Source of the DNA: Antedon mediterranea
Taxonomy: Eukaryota > Echinodermata > Crinoidea > Comatulida > Antedonidae
Assembly (NCBI RefSeq): GCF_964355755.1
Contig: NC_092670.1
Span: 26,087,795 to 26,151,794 of the forward strand
Direction: 5' to 3'
DNA length: 64,000 bases
Each line of letters starts with the position of its first letter. The first letter of the stretch is position 1. A model generated the notes under the pieces. That model was not told the DNA's origin and searched no databases. It was given only the letters and a program-made list of their open reading frames with translations. Made by a program: the position numbers and the translations under genes. This document shows positions 22,800-34,119 of the stretch, piece after piece.

Positions 22800-24258
22800 T
22801 TATTAACAGGAGAATGATGATGTTCATACGAAAGACACAAACTTTATTTTAGCAATAAAAAATCTCTTTTGTGATTGTGGTAGCCCTGAAAAGGGCTGTT
22901 TGATTTGAGAATACTGGTATACATCAATATGCTTTTCGCTTTTCCTCTCCTCTTGATGACAGCCGGAATTACTTTTTTTAGATGACTGACATAGTTTTGG
23001 CATAAGTCTGGATTCATTTGTTCAGATGTAAATATTTTCTTGAATTATGATTTTCCACTCTTTCCTAGTCATTTTAAAAAAGATTGACACAATTTCAAAT
23101 TTAAATGACGTCATACGAACATGTTGATTTAGACCATTTTCGCACGTTTTAGTTACAAATATTGTCAAAATAATAGCTCTTCAGGATCAAAGGTGACTCA
23201 CAATTTTATCTTTTTCATTTTCTGTATTCCATTTTCCCTAAAAATGTTTAATTATCTAGGCCAATCAACTGTCTTTCGCTTGAGTTTAAAATATTTTAAT
23301 TTTTATGACATCATAATGTCTAAAATTTAAATAACGGGGGTCACTTATTTTCATCTTTACAGTGAATTTCAATCTGTTATAGCTCGTCAGAATAAAAAGT
23401 GATAATCATGACAATCACCACTCGAAAGTCCAGATTGTACGCACGCATACACTTGGGAGGTATAAACTGATTTCCCCGACTGAAAAGGGTCTATGCTTGC
23501 GGATGCACCCCCTAATAAAGGCACAACGGACCACTTTTTTTTAAGCCTCTAGGCCTCATGTTTCCAAAGTATAAGATGCAATTTTTGAAGACCTGCAGCT
23601 CTATTTTTCTAAATTTTCTTAGCTCCATCCCAACCACGGTTGACTGTTTCTGTCGACTTGTAATTTCGTTTTATAGTATCATTAATATGTATAATTTCAA
23701 CTTCCGGGGACCTAGCAGCTCTATTTTCAAAAATTTTCTTACAGATCAGCCCAAGGCACGCATTTCCAATTTTTGCACCCCCAGACAGCAACCAGTCTAC
23801 GCCTCTGCGATAAACAATATAGGCCTACCTCTTCGCCCTACAGTACTGGCTAGGCCTAAACAGATAGTTTCTCTGTGTGGTGTGTATGCTCTGACCACCG
23901 CTCGTGAGGTAAACACACGTGTTGTGGATTACAGATTTTCTCTAGTAAAAAATGTGAACTTTGAACTATAGTTTTCTATTCCGTTGGTCACAATTTAACT
24001 TTAATTTTTTGGTCAGCAAAGTCGGCCTGGTACGGTCGGGGATATGGACACAGGAGGAACGTCAAAACAACCGTAGGCACGCATGCGCCAGTTGATTTCA
24101 CGACCATGTATCTATATTTTTAATTTATACTAACAAATATATTTTTATTAATATTATAATAATAATAATAATTTATATCAAAAATGTATTTAATAATATT
24201 TTTCGCATAATATACAATCTACGATAATTTAATTAATTGATATAAAAAATGTAGCCTA
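22800..24258. other. Non-coding (RIM intron 1)
   Basis: No gene is recognised. The 137-codon frame 23558-23971 includes low-similarity sequence and TAGGCCTA words; nothing in its translation resembles a known domain. It overlaps two near-repeats of AGCTCTATTTTTCTAAATTT-like sequence at ~23598 and ~23718. Confidence 0.4.
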
Positions 24259-24262
24259 TTAA

Positions 24263-25389
24263 AATGGACCTGAAATGGAATTTCGATTTTCAAGAAATTC
24301 ACACATGTTATTTAAATGTATCAAATTAACACAAACTCATACAAATAAAAACAAAATGTATAGTATTTTGAGTAAAAACGACATTTTAAGATACCATGGT
24401 AAATTAGCGAAAATTACTCACGCCATTGCAATATTCTATTTCAACGGCCGTCAGAAGCCTCTATATTTACGACGTCACATATACACACGATGATATCGAG
24501 AGCGTGTATGCCGCCCGATAGTCAGTGAATGATCGATGGCCTGGAAAGATACGCGAAGCGTTGACACTAATACTAATTTATTCAATATCTAATGTTGTTG
24601 AAATATAGGTCCCTAAAATGTACTTCGTTTGTTCTAAAACCCGAATTTAGAAGGCCTACCTCCCAAACCTTTACTAGGCCTAGGCCCCCAATCCAGTGCG
24701 CGGAGTCGATCCACCACCCACATCATGCGGCGAGGCTCCGTTTCATGTGCATCCAAGACCAAAGCGATATCAACAACTTGCTGCGCTCATTGTCAAGCCA
24801 AAGTAAAATATGAATAAAATTCGTTTTCGAACTGCCTGATTCGTGACAAATCAATTATCATCTCATATTACTAATTTAATTCTGCTAAACTAAAAACTAA
24901 AGAAACTAACACATTTTAGCAGTATAAATTACGAACGATACAAAATACACGAACGGAAAATATGAATACGCATCATTGCGCACAGAGCTGTATCCCCGGA
25001 CAACGTTGCCAGGCCAACTTCGGTATTGCCAGAAAAAAACCGTTGATTTTAAGATTTTAAATCGTCATTTACTCGATGAATAACCGTTTATACGGTAATA
25101 ATTTTATCTAAAAAAATTCTAAATACGTTTCTGCAAATGCACAAGCATTTTTTAGAAAATACTCCATAGATTTCAAGAGTTATAGCCAAAAAACTGCAAA
25201 TTGTCCATTGGAGGGATAGGAATATATTCGCAAAGTGACGTCACCCGCGAATTTTTTTGATTTTCAAATGGGGCTTTCCCCAAAAGGGCCAATTTATATT
25301 TTGTAACAATATACATTCTAGCAACACCTAATAGCCCCCAAAACATCATTCTAAAATGAAAAAAATCGAAAATCCATTTCAGGTCCATT
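24263..25389. mobile_element. 1.1-kb non-autonomous DNA element, TTAA/TA flanked
   Basis: The termini AATGGACCTGAAATGGAATT (left) and, inverted at the right, AATGGACCTGAAATGGATTT pair over ~30 bases. Each side is flanked by TTAA (24259-24262 and 25390-25393), which can also be read as a TA duplication with two further terminal bases. No transposase is encoded. Part of the interior (ATAAATTACGAACGATACAA) recurs near 57285-57340. Confidence 0.8.
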
Positions 25390-25393
25390 TTAA

Positions 25394-27324
25394 ATAAATA
25401 ACATCATTTGAATAAAAGAACAGAACACACATCTACACATAATCAAACATCGTATACTCTATCTCTAACAATTTTTTCAATCTTCTATCGACTAAAGCCG
25501 AAGTATAGTCGTTATCTCGGAACCGTTCTATGATTACCACCAGGTAAGCTTACTTCATTAAAGCTTCTATGAATGGATGTACTGGTTGGGAGCAGGAACG
25601 CTAGTAGACCAAACCCAGTACCGTTTTGATTACGATCAATCAGGAAATTACCTCACGACATCATCATTGATAGTCCTCTCGACAACGTAATGCTGTACTG
25701 TATTACAAAAATTGCACATATGGATTTTATAAAACTGTTTACAGATACTCTACTTCTTATTAATTTATGATATGTTGAAAGTTGTTTTTTTGTTCATTTA
25801 ACAACGTTACTGCTGCAAATTATATAGGCGTATTGTCGAAATGAAGTAAATTTGAAGAATAAAGAATATATATTATTATTTGTGTAGTAGTACTGACTTT
25901 TTACAAACTAAATTTATTATGCAGGTTATTCCTTACATATTTTATTGACGTGAAACGTGAAATTCAATAAACTTTTGGGCTTTGTTTAGTGCCACCCAGC
26001 ATGGGTGTGGTGCTGTAATACAGAGAAGGAAATTGTAATTACAAAAAAAAAACCATTTCATTTTATTCTCATATATTATATATTAAGAAAGTAAATTAAT
26101 ACCTAGTATTAAATTGGCACACTTACAATTACATACAATGCAAATATTTTATTCAGTGACAACATTATAAACATTAAACAACCTAGCTAGCTACTTTCAA
26201 TTTGACGTCATGGCATTCTAGATCGCTATAGAGTGAGTTTAAAAAAATTGTTTATATCATCATAATTGCTGCTAGGCGCGTTAAAACACAGTCACACATG
26301 GTGTTTTATACCAGCAGCAGTAACTCAGTACTCTGGGAAGTTTGAGCGGAAGTCAAGCGTTGTTTTTTTTTCAATAAAATCGATGTCAGTCAGACTAGGC
26401 CTAGAAATAAAATGATTTTGTTCATTACCAAACATCGTCAAGTTTTACCACAGCCTAGTTCGAGATAAATATCTATCAGCATACAGTAAATCATGTCGTA
26501 ATACATATCTACAGTGTTTTAATGTAGGCCTAATAGTCTAGTGCATTGTTTGCACTGTAGCAATCATGATTCGCTGTACAGGTACTTGACAGTGACATTG
26601 TTTATTTGACAAAACTGCGTCGGGGAAAATAGCAATCATAACGGTCTGTCCGTCTAAAAAGCGTCAGATACATCAAAAAAACATATTCAGGACGCACTCT
26701 TGACAAATTCTTGATGCATCGGATGCATCCAAATCTGGGGGCTAGGCCTACAATACCGACCATAACTATAGTTATGGTCGGTACTGTAGGCCTAGAGTTT
26801 TTCTTTCAAAAAACATAAATCTCAAGAAATTGAAACTTTGACATGAATATACTAACATCGTATGAGGATAATAAAGTAATTTTCAGAAATCGGCAAATAC
26901 TGTACTTCTGCAAATTGTCTGCAGTATGTTTTCTGTACAGTAAGAAAGTACAGAAAGAAATTACTGCTTCATATCTAAGCGCAAGTCATTGTTATCCGAA
27001 TGTAGCCTACTATGTATTGTTTGTAGCCTATCTACGCGCAGATCGTAGGGTGGTCCATAGGGTTAGTAAACACCATTGTCATCGCCTTTAGAAGCATGGA
27101 CAATGCTTCTAAAGCTTCTTCTGAGCGACCGACTCACCGTTCTGATACTATATTTACAATCAATTTTTTACGATCTTTTTTGACGGCATCGTTTTTGGAT
27201 CGACTATTAGTTGGCCTAGTTCATTCACCTGTGTTGCATCGTCATGTCTCAACGTTTCCAACGTGCGAAATTTATATTTGCAATTGAGTAGGTAAACTAG
27301 ACTTGCCCCAAGTCTGTATTTATT
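25394..27324. other. Non-coding (RIM intron 1)
   Basis: No gene is seen. The region includes the 54-bp palindrome listed separately and, at 27045-27105, the short repeat shared with 2030-2095. Frames at 26843-27091 and 27096-27287 are composition artefacts. Confidence 0.45.
26742..26795. repeat. 54-bp near-perfect palindrome
   Basis: The sequence reads CTAGGCCTACAATACCGACC, then ATAACTATAGTTAT at the centre, then the mirror image GGTCGGTACTGTAGGCCTAG. Only one base pair is mismatched. There is no loop, so it would form a cruciform. Both ends are TAGGCCTA words. Confidence 0.95.
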
Positions 27325-28260
27325 GTCTTTTTTTTTTATTTATTTGTTTTTATTTCGACCGCGATTTTTGTCTGAAAATACAGACTTGTGAAACACGTAT
27401 AGAAATCGATTTGCAGACCGCAAACATCCGATAAGAATGACGTAGGTTATCATACCGTATTTGGCTATATGGGGTGGGCGGTATGTAAATATGGATTTCG
27501 AATCAACCAATGATCATTTTGTTTCAAAGTGAAAAAAGATCGAGTACGTACGTACAGTGCTGAATGTACGATCGAGACTGAACAACTGTTGAAATATAAA
27601 ATCGTGTTGCCAAGTTGTTTTGTATATTAATTGTTTAGTCCTGGCCTAGGCCTTCTTCGTAGGGCTACTCAACTCGCACGTATGACCTGCCAAATAAAAC
27701 GCCAATAAGGTAGGCCTACATACCACCACCGACCGGCACACAACAGGGCTACACCACCACACATAACAGGACAGGGTCTGGGTGGGAATTAAATCAAATT
27801 ATCTCCGCATAATAAATGATCCATTCAATGTTTGATTTGGCGGAGAAGCTAGCCTATCATATCAAGACGAGTTTTCATGTGTCTTGGGAAAAATCCCATC
27901 AAATGTTTACCAGACTACTTGGTATATAAAATCATTTCTAGCCTTCAGAAACTTTCATCAATGTATCCAAGTACACATTGTCTAAACGTAACATAGCGCA
28001 TGCGCATCATCTTAGTTGTTGAGTCTTTGAAATTCTGAAATATGAATATTAAAACTGCGTACGAATGAGTAGCCAATGGCATGCGGCTTAAACTAGTCAA
28101 CTGGATAATTTATGCACCAAGAATTCTTGGTGTCAAACCGCGTGACTTGTGCGTGTTTCCCCAGACGGAGTATCCAAACTCAAGTAATACACAAAAATAT
28201 ATATATTTTTACTAATATTAAGACAAAACTCCGTCTGGAGCCCAGACTATAGGTAAACAT
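27325..28260 (-). mobile_element. ~1-kb dispersed element, copy 2 (inverted)
   Basis: This is the reverse-complement counterpart of 13611-14625, with the far end GACTTGTGAAACACGTAT at ~27385 and the near end CTCCGTCTGGAGCCCAGACT at ~28230. It lacks the 21-bp minisatellite and has a private ACCACCACC-rich segment at ~27720. Both copies lie inside RIM intron 1, about 13 kb apart, facing each other. Confidence 0.8.
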
Positions 28261-28819
28261 GCACAAAGGAAACAATTACGATTAAAAAATAAATATTTTT
28301 TAGTAATTCACAACTTGTCCTCCGCCAGTCAAAATTAACACACTCATTTTCACACCTTGTTACTTCACTAAGAACATCGTAGGGTTGTTTATTAATGTTA
28401 CAAACACCCTACAAAGTTCAGAATGTAGATTACTGAGGTTACAAAGCCAAACAATATAACTAAACAAAGCCTAAAACGTAGTCTACGGTCTATCTATGCA
28501 AGCCAGCTCGTAGTAAAAGTTGCAGTATTTTCTTTCTGTACTGTACATCCGTACACACAGAGATGCACTAGTAGCTGGGGTCAATGATAGTAGGTCGCAA
28601 TAAAATTGTAAAATGTACCGATCAATTTGAGTGTTGACATTTTTACAGTAGGTAGGTACATAGATACAGTACCTACTCTACAATAAAAAGAAAGGAAATT
28701 TTCGTCTTTGGTGGTCTGGCGATGTGTTTCTAAAGATGGAGATTTCCGTTGTTAGCAGTGAAAGTGCTGCTCATGGTACCATATGTTTATTAACCTATTA
28801 TTTTATTAATATTATTTAA

Positions 28820-29366
28820 AGATGTATTGTCCCTTTGACTAATTCCAACAAAATAAAAAATAAAAGATTTCGAAAAAAGGTGGGTCATTTTGAAGTAGCA
28901 TAATAGTTATTAACTATCACCAAAAATTTTTCGAAAAAAAAATTATTTAACTGAAATACAGACGTTTTTTTGTTAAAAAAATAACTTTGACTTCCAGTCA
29001 AAATTTTCAATCAAAACATATCCCATAATGAAACGCACTTGTTTGGCTACTCTGTATGCATAATCATAAAACTTCCTCATGATCTGTGTGAAAATACCTT
29101 CTTAACCGTGACGAGTTGTAAACAATCCTAATTTAGCATATGCATAATGCGTACTCATAGTTTGAAATCTTTGTTTACTTTCGCTCGTGACGATTTTCCA
29201 GATGAAATGTAATTAAACTAATTTACCTGTTAATTACGTAAACTTGTTGTTTTTGGCTTGAATTTTCGACTTAAAGTGAATAACTTTAATATTACTTTGA
29301 TATGGCCACTTTAATTTTAGAATATTTTGACCTTCATTTTTTTGTGTTTCAAGGGACAATACATCT
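28820..29366. mobile_element. 547-bp MITE, AGATGTATTGTCCC termini, TTAA/TA flanked
   Basis: The left end AGATGTATTGTCCCTTTGA is mirrored by TCAAGGGACAATACATCT at the right, with TTAA on each side (28816-28819, 29367-29370). The interior is AT-rich and non-coding. As in the element at 24263-25389, TA and TTAA duplications cannot be told apart. Confidence 0.82.
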
Positions 29367-29370
29367 TTAA

Positions 29371-30801
29371 CCTTTATTATAATTCAACAAGAACACAATG
29401 GGTAAATAATGCAACATTCCAAGTCTTGTTTGTTCCCATTTGGTATCTTTTGGTTCCGTATGTTCATCACTGCTGCATTAAAAAGAATGACAATTTATAC
29501 AAGTTCATCATGCGTGACGTCATCTGGAATGACGGTACATCACATGTCCAAAAAAATACAAATCAACCAGTTTAGCCCCTTCCTGACCTCCGATAACAAT
29601 CTCACAAACAAGCTATAATTCGCCATGTAGGGATGGTACCGCAGCTCATAAGTCAATCAGACGCGCGTTTAAAAAGTCTTAGGGATTTTAAGGTTTGGCT
29701 TGAATGACATGCCCAGCAGAGGCTGACTGGCTAATTAATTTTAAAATCCAAAATGGTGGCTTTCCCAGGCTAGATGAGGTGGAACTTTTTTTTGGTGGAT
29801 ATATAGACCATATAACACAAATCAGTTGAGAAACAGTTGTTTCAAAATTTTTCCCAGATTTTCCCTTTTAAACAATAGGAATATTATACTACTGTATAAC
29901 CACGTAGGGTTATAACGTTATCGATTCATGGTGGCATGCTTCTGAAAAAGACATTTTTTGACCATTTGGTTTCACAAGCACTATTTGACTCACCCACAAA
30001 AAAATGCCAACCTTTATTTTTGTCATTTTAGGGTCAGATGGGCGTGGCCAACAATAATTTTTCTTGGCATAGAGTATTTAGTTTATTTTGAAAATGTTAT
30101 CATTTTCGTGCCACACCTTTAGACAGTTGTATTCAAGAGGACGAAAGCATTAGGAAACTGTATCATGCAGAAGCTAATGTATAGTTGATTGAGGCTGAAA
30201 AAAATGGGAAGTTGTAAACTTGGGACTGGGCATGCTCAAACCACAAAACATGTCCTGTTTAGATTTAGCTTAAAAGTTATCAATTGGGTAAATGTATTTT
30301 CAATTTTTCGCCATTTTGGTGAAGGAAAATTATATGCTAGGGTGATCTCGCCAGCTGTTGCTTAATTGGGCAATGAATTAATTTGAACCAAGTATGATGG
30401 ACAAGGTTGTTTCCTCTTCTAGTGGTGTATAATTAAAAAAGAACCTACTGTGTAAAATTGTGTACTTTCACACCCAACATGACCATTAAAGATGGCATAA
30501 GACTCCATAGTCACTTACTGTACCATGCTCTTGATCAGGTGAATGCTTTTAAATTGGGTTAGGTACGAAAGTACAATAGCACCTAGATAGCCAATGTACT
30601 GTCAATGACAATTAGATAACATGCATTTTACATTCATACCAAAATAAATCAACTACTAGATTTCATTCTCGAACTATAGGATAATAATTTATGCTGCAGC
30701 CTTTAATGAAAATAATATTCGACCAAGCCTGACAAAATTAAGTCATGATTAGTAAGCAATAATAATAACGATCAGTCTTGAGAATGTACAATGCGTCAAT
30801 A
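29371..30801. other. Non-coding (RIM intron 1)
   Basis: No gene and no clear element ends are seen. Short frames at 29327-29618 have no recognisable similarity. Confidence 0.45.
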
Positions 30802-30805
30802 TTAA

Positions 30806-31432
30806 AGCCCCATTCCCTACGTTTTTTAGATCTAATTTAAGATCACAAACTATATTTAATGTAAAAATAATACTATATGATCCTATTGCGATAACTTTTT
30901 TTTGTCTTTAAATGGTTAAAAATGTGAAAAATAAGTCGATTCTAATAATTATAGCGGCCCGCTATAAATCCCAAAATGCATTGCGCGCGGATTGATATTT
31001 TTGTTTTTCACCTGTAATTCGCCCACTTTTCGATCGATCGTGAGGCCAAAACAAATGGAAGACTCCTGTCTTTTCAGCGAAAATACCGGGTTTTCCCCAA
31101 TTTGTATCAACGGAGTCTGGCAAAAATAGAAAGACAATTAATGCAGCAACTATACAACGTCAGGCTAGGTATATAGGTAGCGTACGATGTTCGTACGTTA
31201 CCGATGTTTACCAGCTAGGCCTACAAAACTAAGCCTAGCTAGGCTAGGCCTAAGACCGTCCACGAGAGGTCGATCGCCGCGAGCTACTTAGGTAGTGCAT
31301 TGTTTCTCACTTTTTATCATAATTTACCATAAAACGTACATTTAAGACAAGGAATGACATGGTTTAATGTTTTTAAAGTGATATATATGTATTATTTTCC
31401 AAAAAACGTCCAAAATTGCAGGGAAGGGGTCT
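30806..31432. mobile_element. 627-bp MITE, GCTATAAATCCC family, best copy
   Basis: The termini AGCCCCATTCCCTACG (left) and AGACCCCTTCCCTGC (right, inverted) pair imperfectly and are flanked by TTAA (30802-30805, 31433-31436). Internal landmarks are GCGGCCCGCTATAAATCCCA, CGTACGATGTTCGTACGTTA and AGCTAGGCCTACAAAACTAA. The copy at 46440-46980 matches it closely from GATTCTAATAATT onward. The 62-codon minus-strand frame here is shared with that copy but shows no known domain. The element sits ~250 bp downstream of RIM exon 1. Confidence 0.82.
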
Positions 31433-31683
31433 TTAATGCATGTATTGCGTCAACTAATATGTTTGTGTTGACATAATATGACGGCAAATACAATGCAAAT
31501 AAAATTATTTTAAAAGAGATTTGAGATTTTCAACATTTTTTACGACAAAATTGTATGATGAAATGCAATTTTAACACTCTAAGTAGATCAACATTTTATA
31601 TAATTTACACTTTATACTGCTGGGCTTGGTTATATTTTTGATTAGGAGAGCCCTACTCAGAGGCTATCAGATAACCTACTTAC

Positions 31684-31796
31684 CGCTTGATCTTAGCCTC
31701 TTTATCTTCTTCATCTTTTTGTCTTTTCATTACAGCCTCAATCTGGTTTCTCTCCTCTTCAGTCAAATGACTTAAATCTATATCTGGTAAATCCAT
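31684..31796 (-). CDS. RIMS: RIM (RIMS-type) exon 1: start codon and Rab3-binding helix
   Basis: The minus strand encodes 37 codons plus two bases: MDLPDIDLSHLTEEERNQIE, then AVMKRQKDEEDKEAKIK. This matches the N-terminal Rab3-effector helix of RIM proteins (DLSHLTEEER.II.AVM.RQK.EE). The ATG (31796-31794) is supported by an in-frame TAG 24 bases upstream (31820-31818). The donor CG|GTAAGT is consensus. Exon 2 (11679-11886) supplies the third base of the split Arg codon. Relatives I recall carry a longer leader before this motif, so this protein starts close to the helix. RIM is the presynaptic scaffold linking Rab3 on vesicles, Munc13 and calcium channels. Upstream sequence to ~31900 is presumably 5' UTR and promoter; I see no TATA box I would defend. 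Confidence 0.9.
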
Positions 31797-31820
31797 ATTT
31801 TCTTTCGGGTTTGTTTTCTA

Positions 31821-32744
31821 CTGTACAATGTCTTGCTAGATAGACTCGATATGTCGTCCAACCAAGCTTCAAGGGTCCATACATTTATCGGAAAAAACAC
31901 CCTTGCAACAAACAGTCGATCTCTGCAAAAACCAAATGATTGATGCCTTTTTGTAAAAAAAAACTGACTTACTGGTTATACCAAGGTTATATATCATTAT
32001 CAGGTCCTAATAAATCATAATAGAGACCTTTCCGAAACCCATCATTTTGGATAAGTTATACGGAAAAACTCAATTGTATTTAAATCCGATCATCAGCATT
32101 ATTAATTACAGCGAAAATACATTACGTACTAACAAACATTATAAGCTTGCTGGGTACACCATCTTCGATTAACATTTTCCTCCCGTTTAGAACGGTGAAT
32201 AAATAATTCATTAGGCGATTGGCCAATCAAAAAGTACGGCGTGGGATTGTTCGATAATGACAGAAGGTGAATAAAGACATGCGCCAAATGACAAAGAACA
32301 ATAATAACAAAATTCAATAGCAGATGGCGCTTGTCCGGTTTTACAAAAGATGACATGAACACCGATATTTAATTGGTAGTCAAAGATAAAAATTTATATT
32401 GCAATAAAATATGAAAGAATTAAAGGCAAGAAAAAGCACTAACGATGTAATATAGGGATCAATTTAGGTCAACATGATTGTCTCTATAATAGCCTGCATG
32501 TAGGCCAAAAGTATCGGACAACATAATACTGTACTTTCAACTTGTTCTTATATTTTTTCAATTAATTGCTTGACGGTGATTATTAGTAAATTATCGATGT
32601 GCAAAAAAGCGTATGAAAAACTTTACTTTTAAAGTTCAATTGATTTGTTCATCACATATATTGTGATATATGTCACAGTATATTTTTTTAATGTGCAAAG
32701 GTGTACCTAAATATATTATTTTTATATCAAATTATATATCAATC
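31821..32744. other. RIM upstream region; no gene seen
   Basis: This is the sequence before the RIM start codon on the minus strand. It should hold the 5' UTR and promoter, but no motif is distinctive enough to name. The minus-strand frame 32129-32362 (77 codons) has no recognisable similarity. Confidence 0.4.
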
Positions 32745-32820
32745 TCGAAAAGAAGACCCTCGAAATAGTTAGTGTGGGCTTCTTTTCGAGATAGAATAGA
32801 ATAGAATAGAATAGAATGTT
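32745..32820. repeat. Hairpin plus AATAG microsatellite
   Basis: TCTCGAAAAGAAG (~32752) and CTTCTTTTCGAGA (~32780) form inverted arms around a short loop, followed directly by five copies of AATAG (to ~32820). The same CTTCTTTTCGAGA word recurs at ~63940 near the window end. Confidence 0.75.
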
Positions 32821-32849
32821 ATGTAAAATGTGTGTTTTATCATTATTAT

Positions 32850-33011
32850 CTTCACTTGCACTGATAAAGGGCTAGTGTTGCCCGAAAGCTCTGCTTACTT
32901 TTCTGGCTGTTTTACTTATCGTTTTGATTTAGCTTTTCGCTTTTTTTGTATCTCCATTGAGATCCAGCCACTGATATCCACGGCATTTTCATTTTTTCAG
33001 TAATTTGCCTT
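32850..33011 (+). mobile_element. Penelope-like terminal repeat with hammerhead-like core (copy 1)
   Basis: CTGATAA at 32861-32867, a stem of GGGC (32869-32872) and GCCC (32880-32883) around the loop TAGTGTT, and GAAA (32884-32887) give a hammerhead-like core. The downstream AGC-TCT-GCT could form a short stem III. The second copy, 45121-45290 on the minus strand, has the canonical CTGATGA. Shared flanks reach to TTTTTTCAGTAATTTGCCTT. Penelope-like retroelements are known to carry hammerhead motifs in their terminal repeats, but no PLE coding sequence is present here. Confidence 0.45.
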
Positions 33012-33073
33012 CTGATTTAAGGTAAATGAAAACAAAAACATTTATTAATATTATTAGTATTTATTATGTATTA

Positions 33074-33183
33074 CAGTAGAATCCCCATACATTATACACT
33101 TGGATAGGGCTTCCCGTTTACACGGTATAAGTACCGGTATGATGTACCCTAAATAGAGGTGTCAGAGGAAAGGGATTCTGCTG
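33074..33183. mobile_element. Short pogo-like MITE
   Basis: CAGTAGAATCCCC at the left is mirrored by GGGATTCTGCTG at the right, with TA on both sides (33072-33073, 33184-33185). The CAGT start and TA flank are typical of pogo/Tigger elements. It is only 110 bp long and non-coding. Confidence 0.7.
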
Positions 33184-33412
33184 TAATTTTTTCTTTTCAA
33201 TTTCAATTGTTTCAATCTTTTTTGTCGTATTTATATGGTGTTGGTTTTTGTAATATCACAAACTTGTGTAAAAACAATCAATAATGATTGAACAAGTTGA
33301 TTGAACTGCACATCAGTCTCGTGAATAAAAACAGTTTATATATATAATGTTAAAGGAATAGAAAAACCATACAAACACATTGCGTTGCGTCTCTAATTAA
33401 TGGGTTAATAGT

Positions 33413-33594
33413 TGTTGAACCCACAAATTTGAAAACGCATCACCAACAAATGTGGACGCTCTTAATTAGGCCTACATTTGTGTGTGATGTGTTTTCACAT
33501 TTGTGATTGTTTTCACATTATTAGTGGGTTATTCGTTTTCACATTTGTGGCTGTTTTCACATTTGTAGGCGTTTTCGCATGTGAGGGTTCAACA
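33413..33594. mobile_element. MITE with TGTTGAACCC termini
   Basis: TGTTGAACCCACA at the left pairs with the inverted TGTGAGGGTTCAACA at the right; AAAACGC / GCGTTTT extends the pairing. Inside, GTTTTCACATTTGTG is repeated several times. No coding capacity is present. Confidence 0.6.
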
Positions 33595-33610
33595 GCAACA
33601 TATAGTTAAC

Positions 33611-34115
33611 ATCATCCGTCAGGACACCTAGGTAACATTACGTTGTTAATTTACTGTGAAAAATCTGGTAGTGCCCTGACGGATGATATTTATTATGTAT
33701 CATCCGTCAGGGCACCTATAGTTAACATTACGTTGTTAATTCACTGTGAATCTGGTATAGTAGTGCCCTGACGGATGATTTATTATGTATCATCCGTCAG
33801 GGTAACATTACGTTGTTAATTCACTGTGAATCTGGTAGTGCCCTGACGGATTATATTTATTATGTATCATCCGTCAGGGCACCTATAGTTAACATTACGT
33901 TGTTAATTCACTGTGAATCTGGTAGTGCCCTGACGGATGATTGTATCATCCGTCAGGGTAACATTACGTTGTTAATTCACTGTGAATCTGGTAGTGCCCT
34001 TGTAGTGAATCTGGTTGATCTACCAGATTTTACAGTGAATTAACAACGTATAATATTAACTATAGGTGCCCTGGTGGATGATACTTAATAATTATCATCC
34101 GTCAGGTCACTACCA
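33611..34115. repeat. Tandem array of inverted-repeat units
   Basis: Five head-to-tail units (33611-33687, 33699-33779, 33789-33854, 33866-33941, 33945-~34000) each begin ATCATCCGTCAGGG and, except the last, end CCCTGACGGATGAT or a one-base variant. The core is AACATTACGTTGTTAATTCA plus CTGTGAATCTGGTAGTG. A sixth, inverted unit (~34005-34082) and a fragment (~34097) close the array. Spacers between units are short (TTATTATGT-like or TGT). Each unit has the layout of a tiny MITE, yet they sit in tandem. No repeat-spacer structure of a CRISPR kind exists: spacers are not unique and this is a eukaryote. Confidence 0.93.
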
Positions 34116-34119
34116 ACTT

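Noticed and set aside
23558-23971. 137-codon plus-strand frame
   Set aside because: It is one of the longer frames outside recognised elements, but it has no domain, contains repeated non-coding words and TAGGCCTA motifs, and lacks splice evidence.
30949-31137. Minus-strand 62-codon frame ending MHFGIYSGPL, also present at 46445-46669
   Set aside because: The shared peptide reflects two copies of the same MITE. The frames differ in length and carry no known motif, so coding is unlikely.
33611-34115. CRISPR-like repeat array
   Set aside because: The units are palindromic and near-identical with short shared spacers, no unique spacers and no cas genes, and the genome is eukaryotic.
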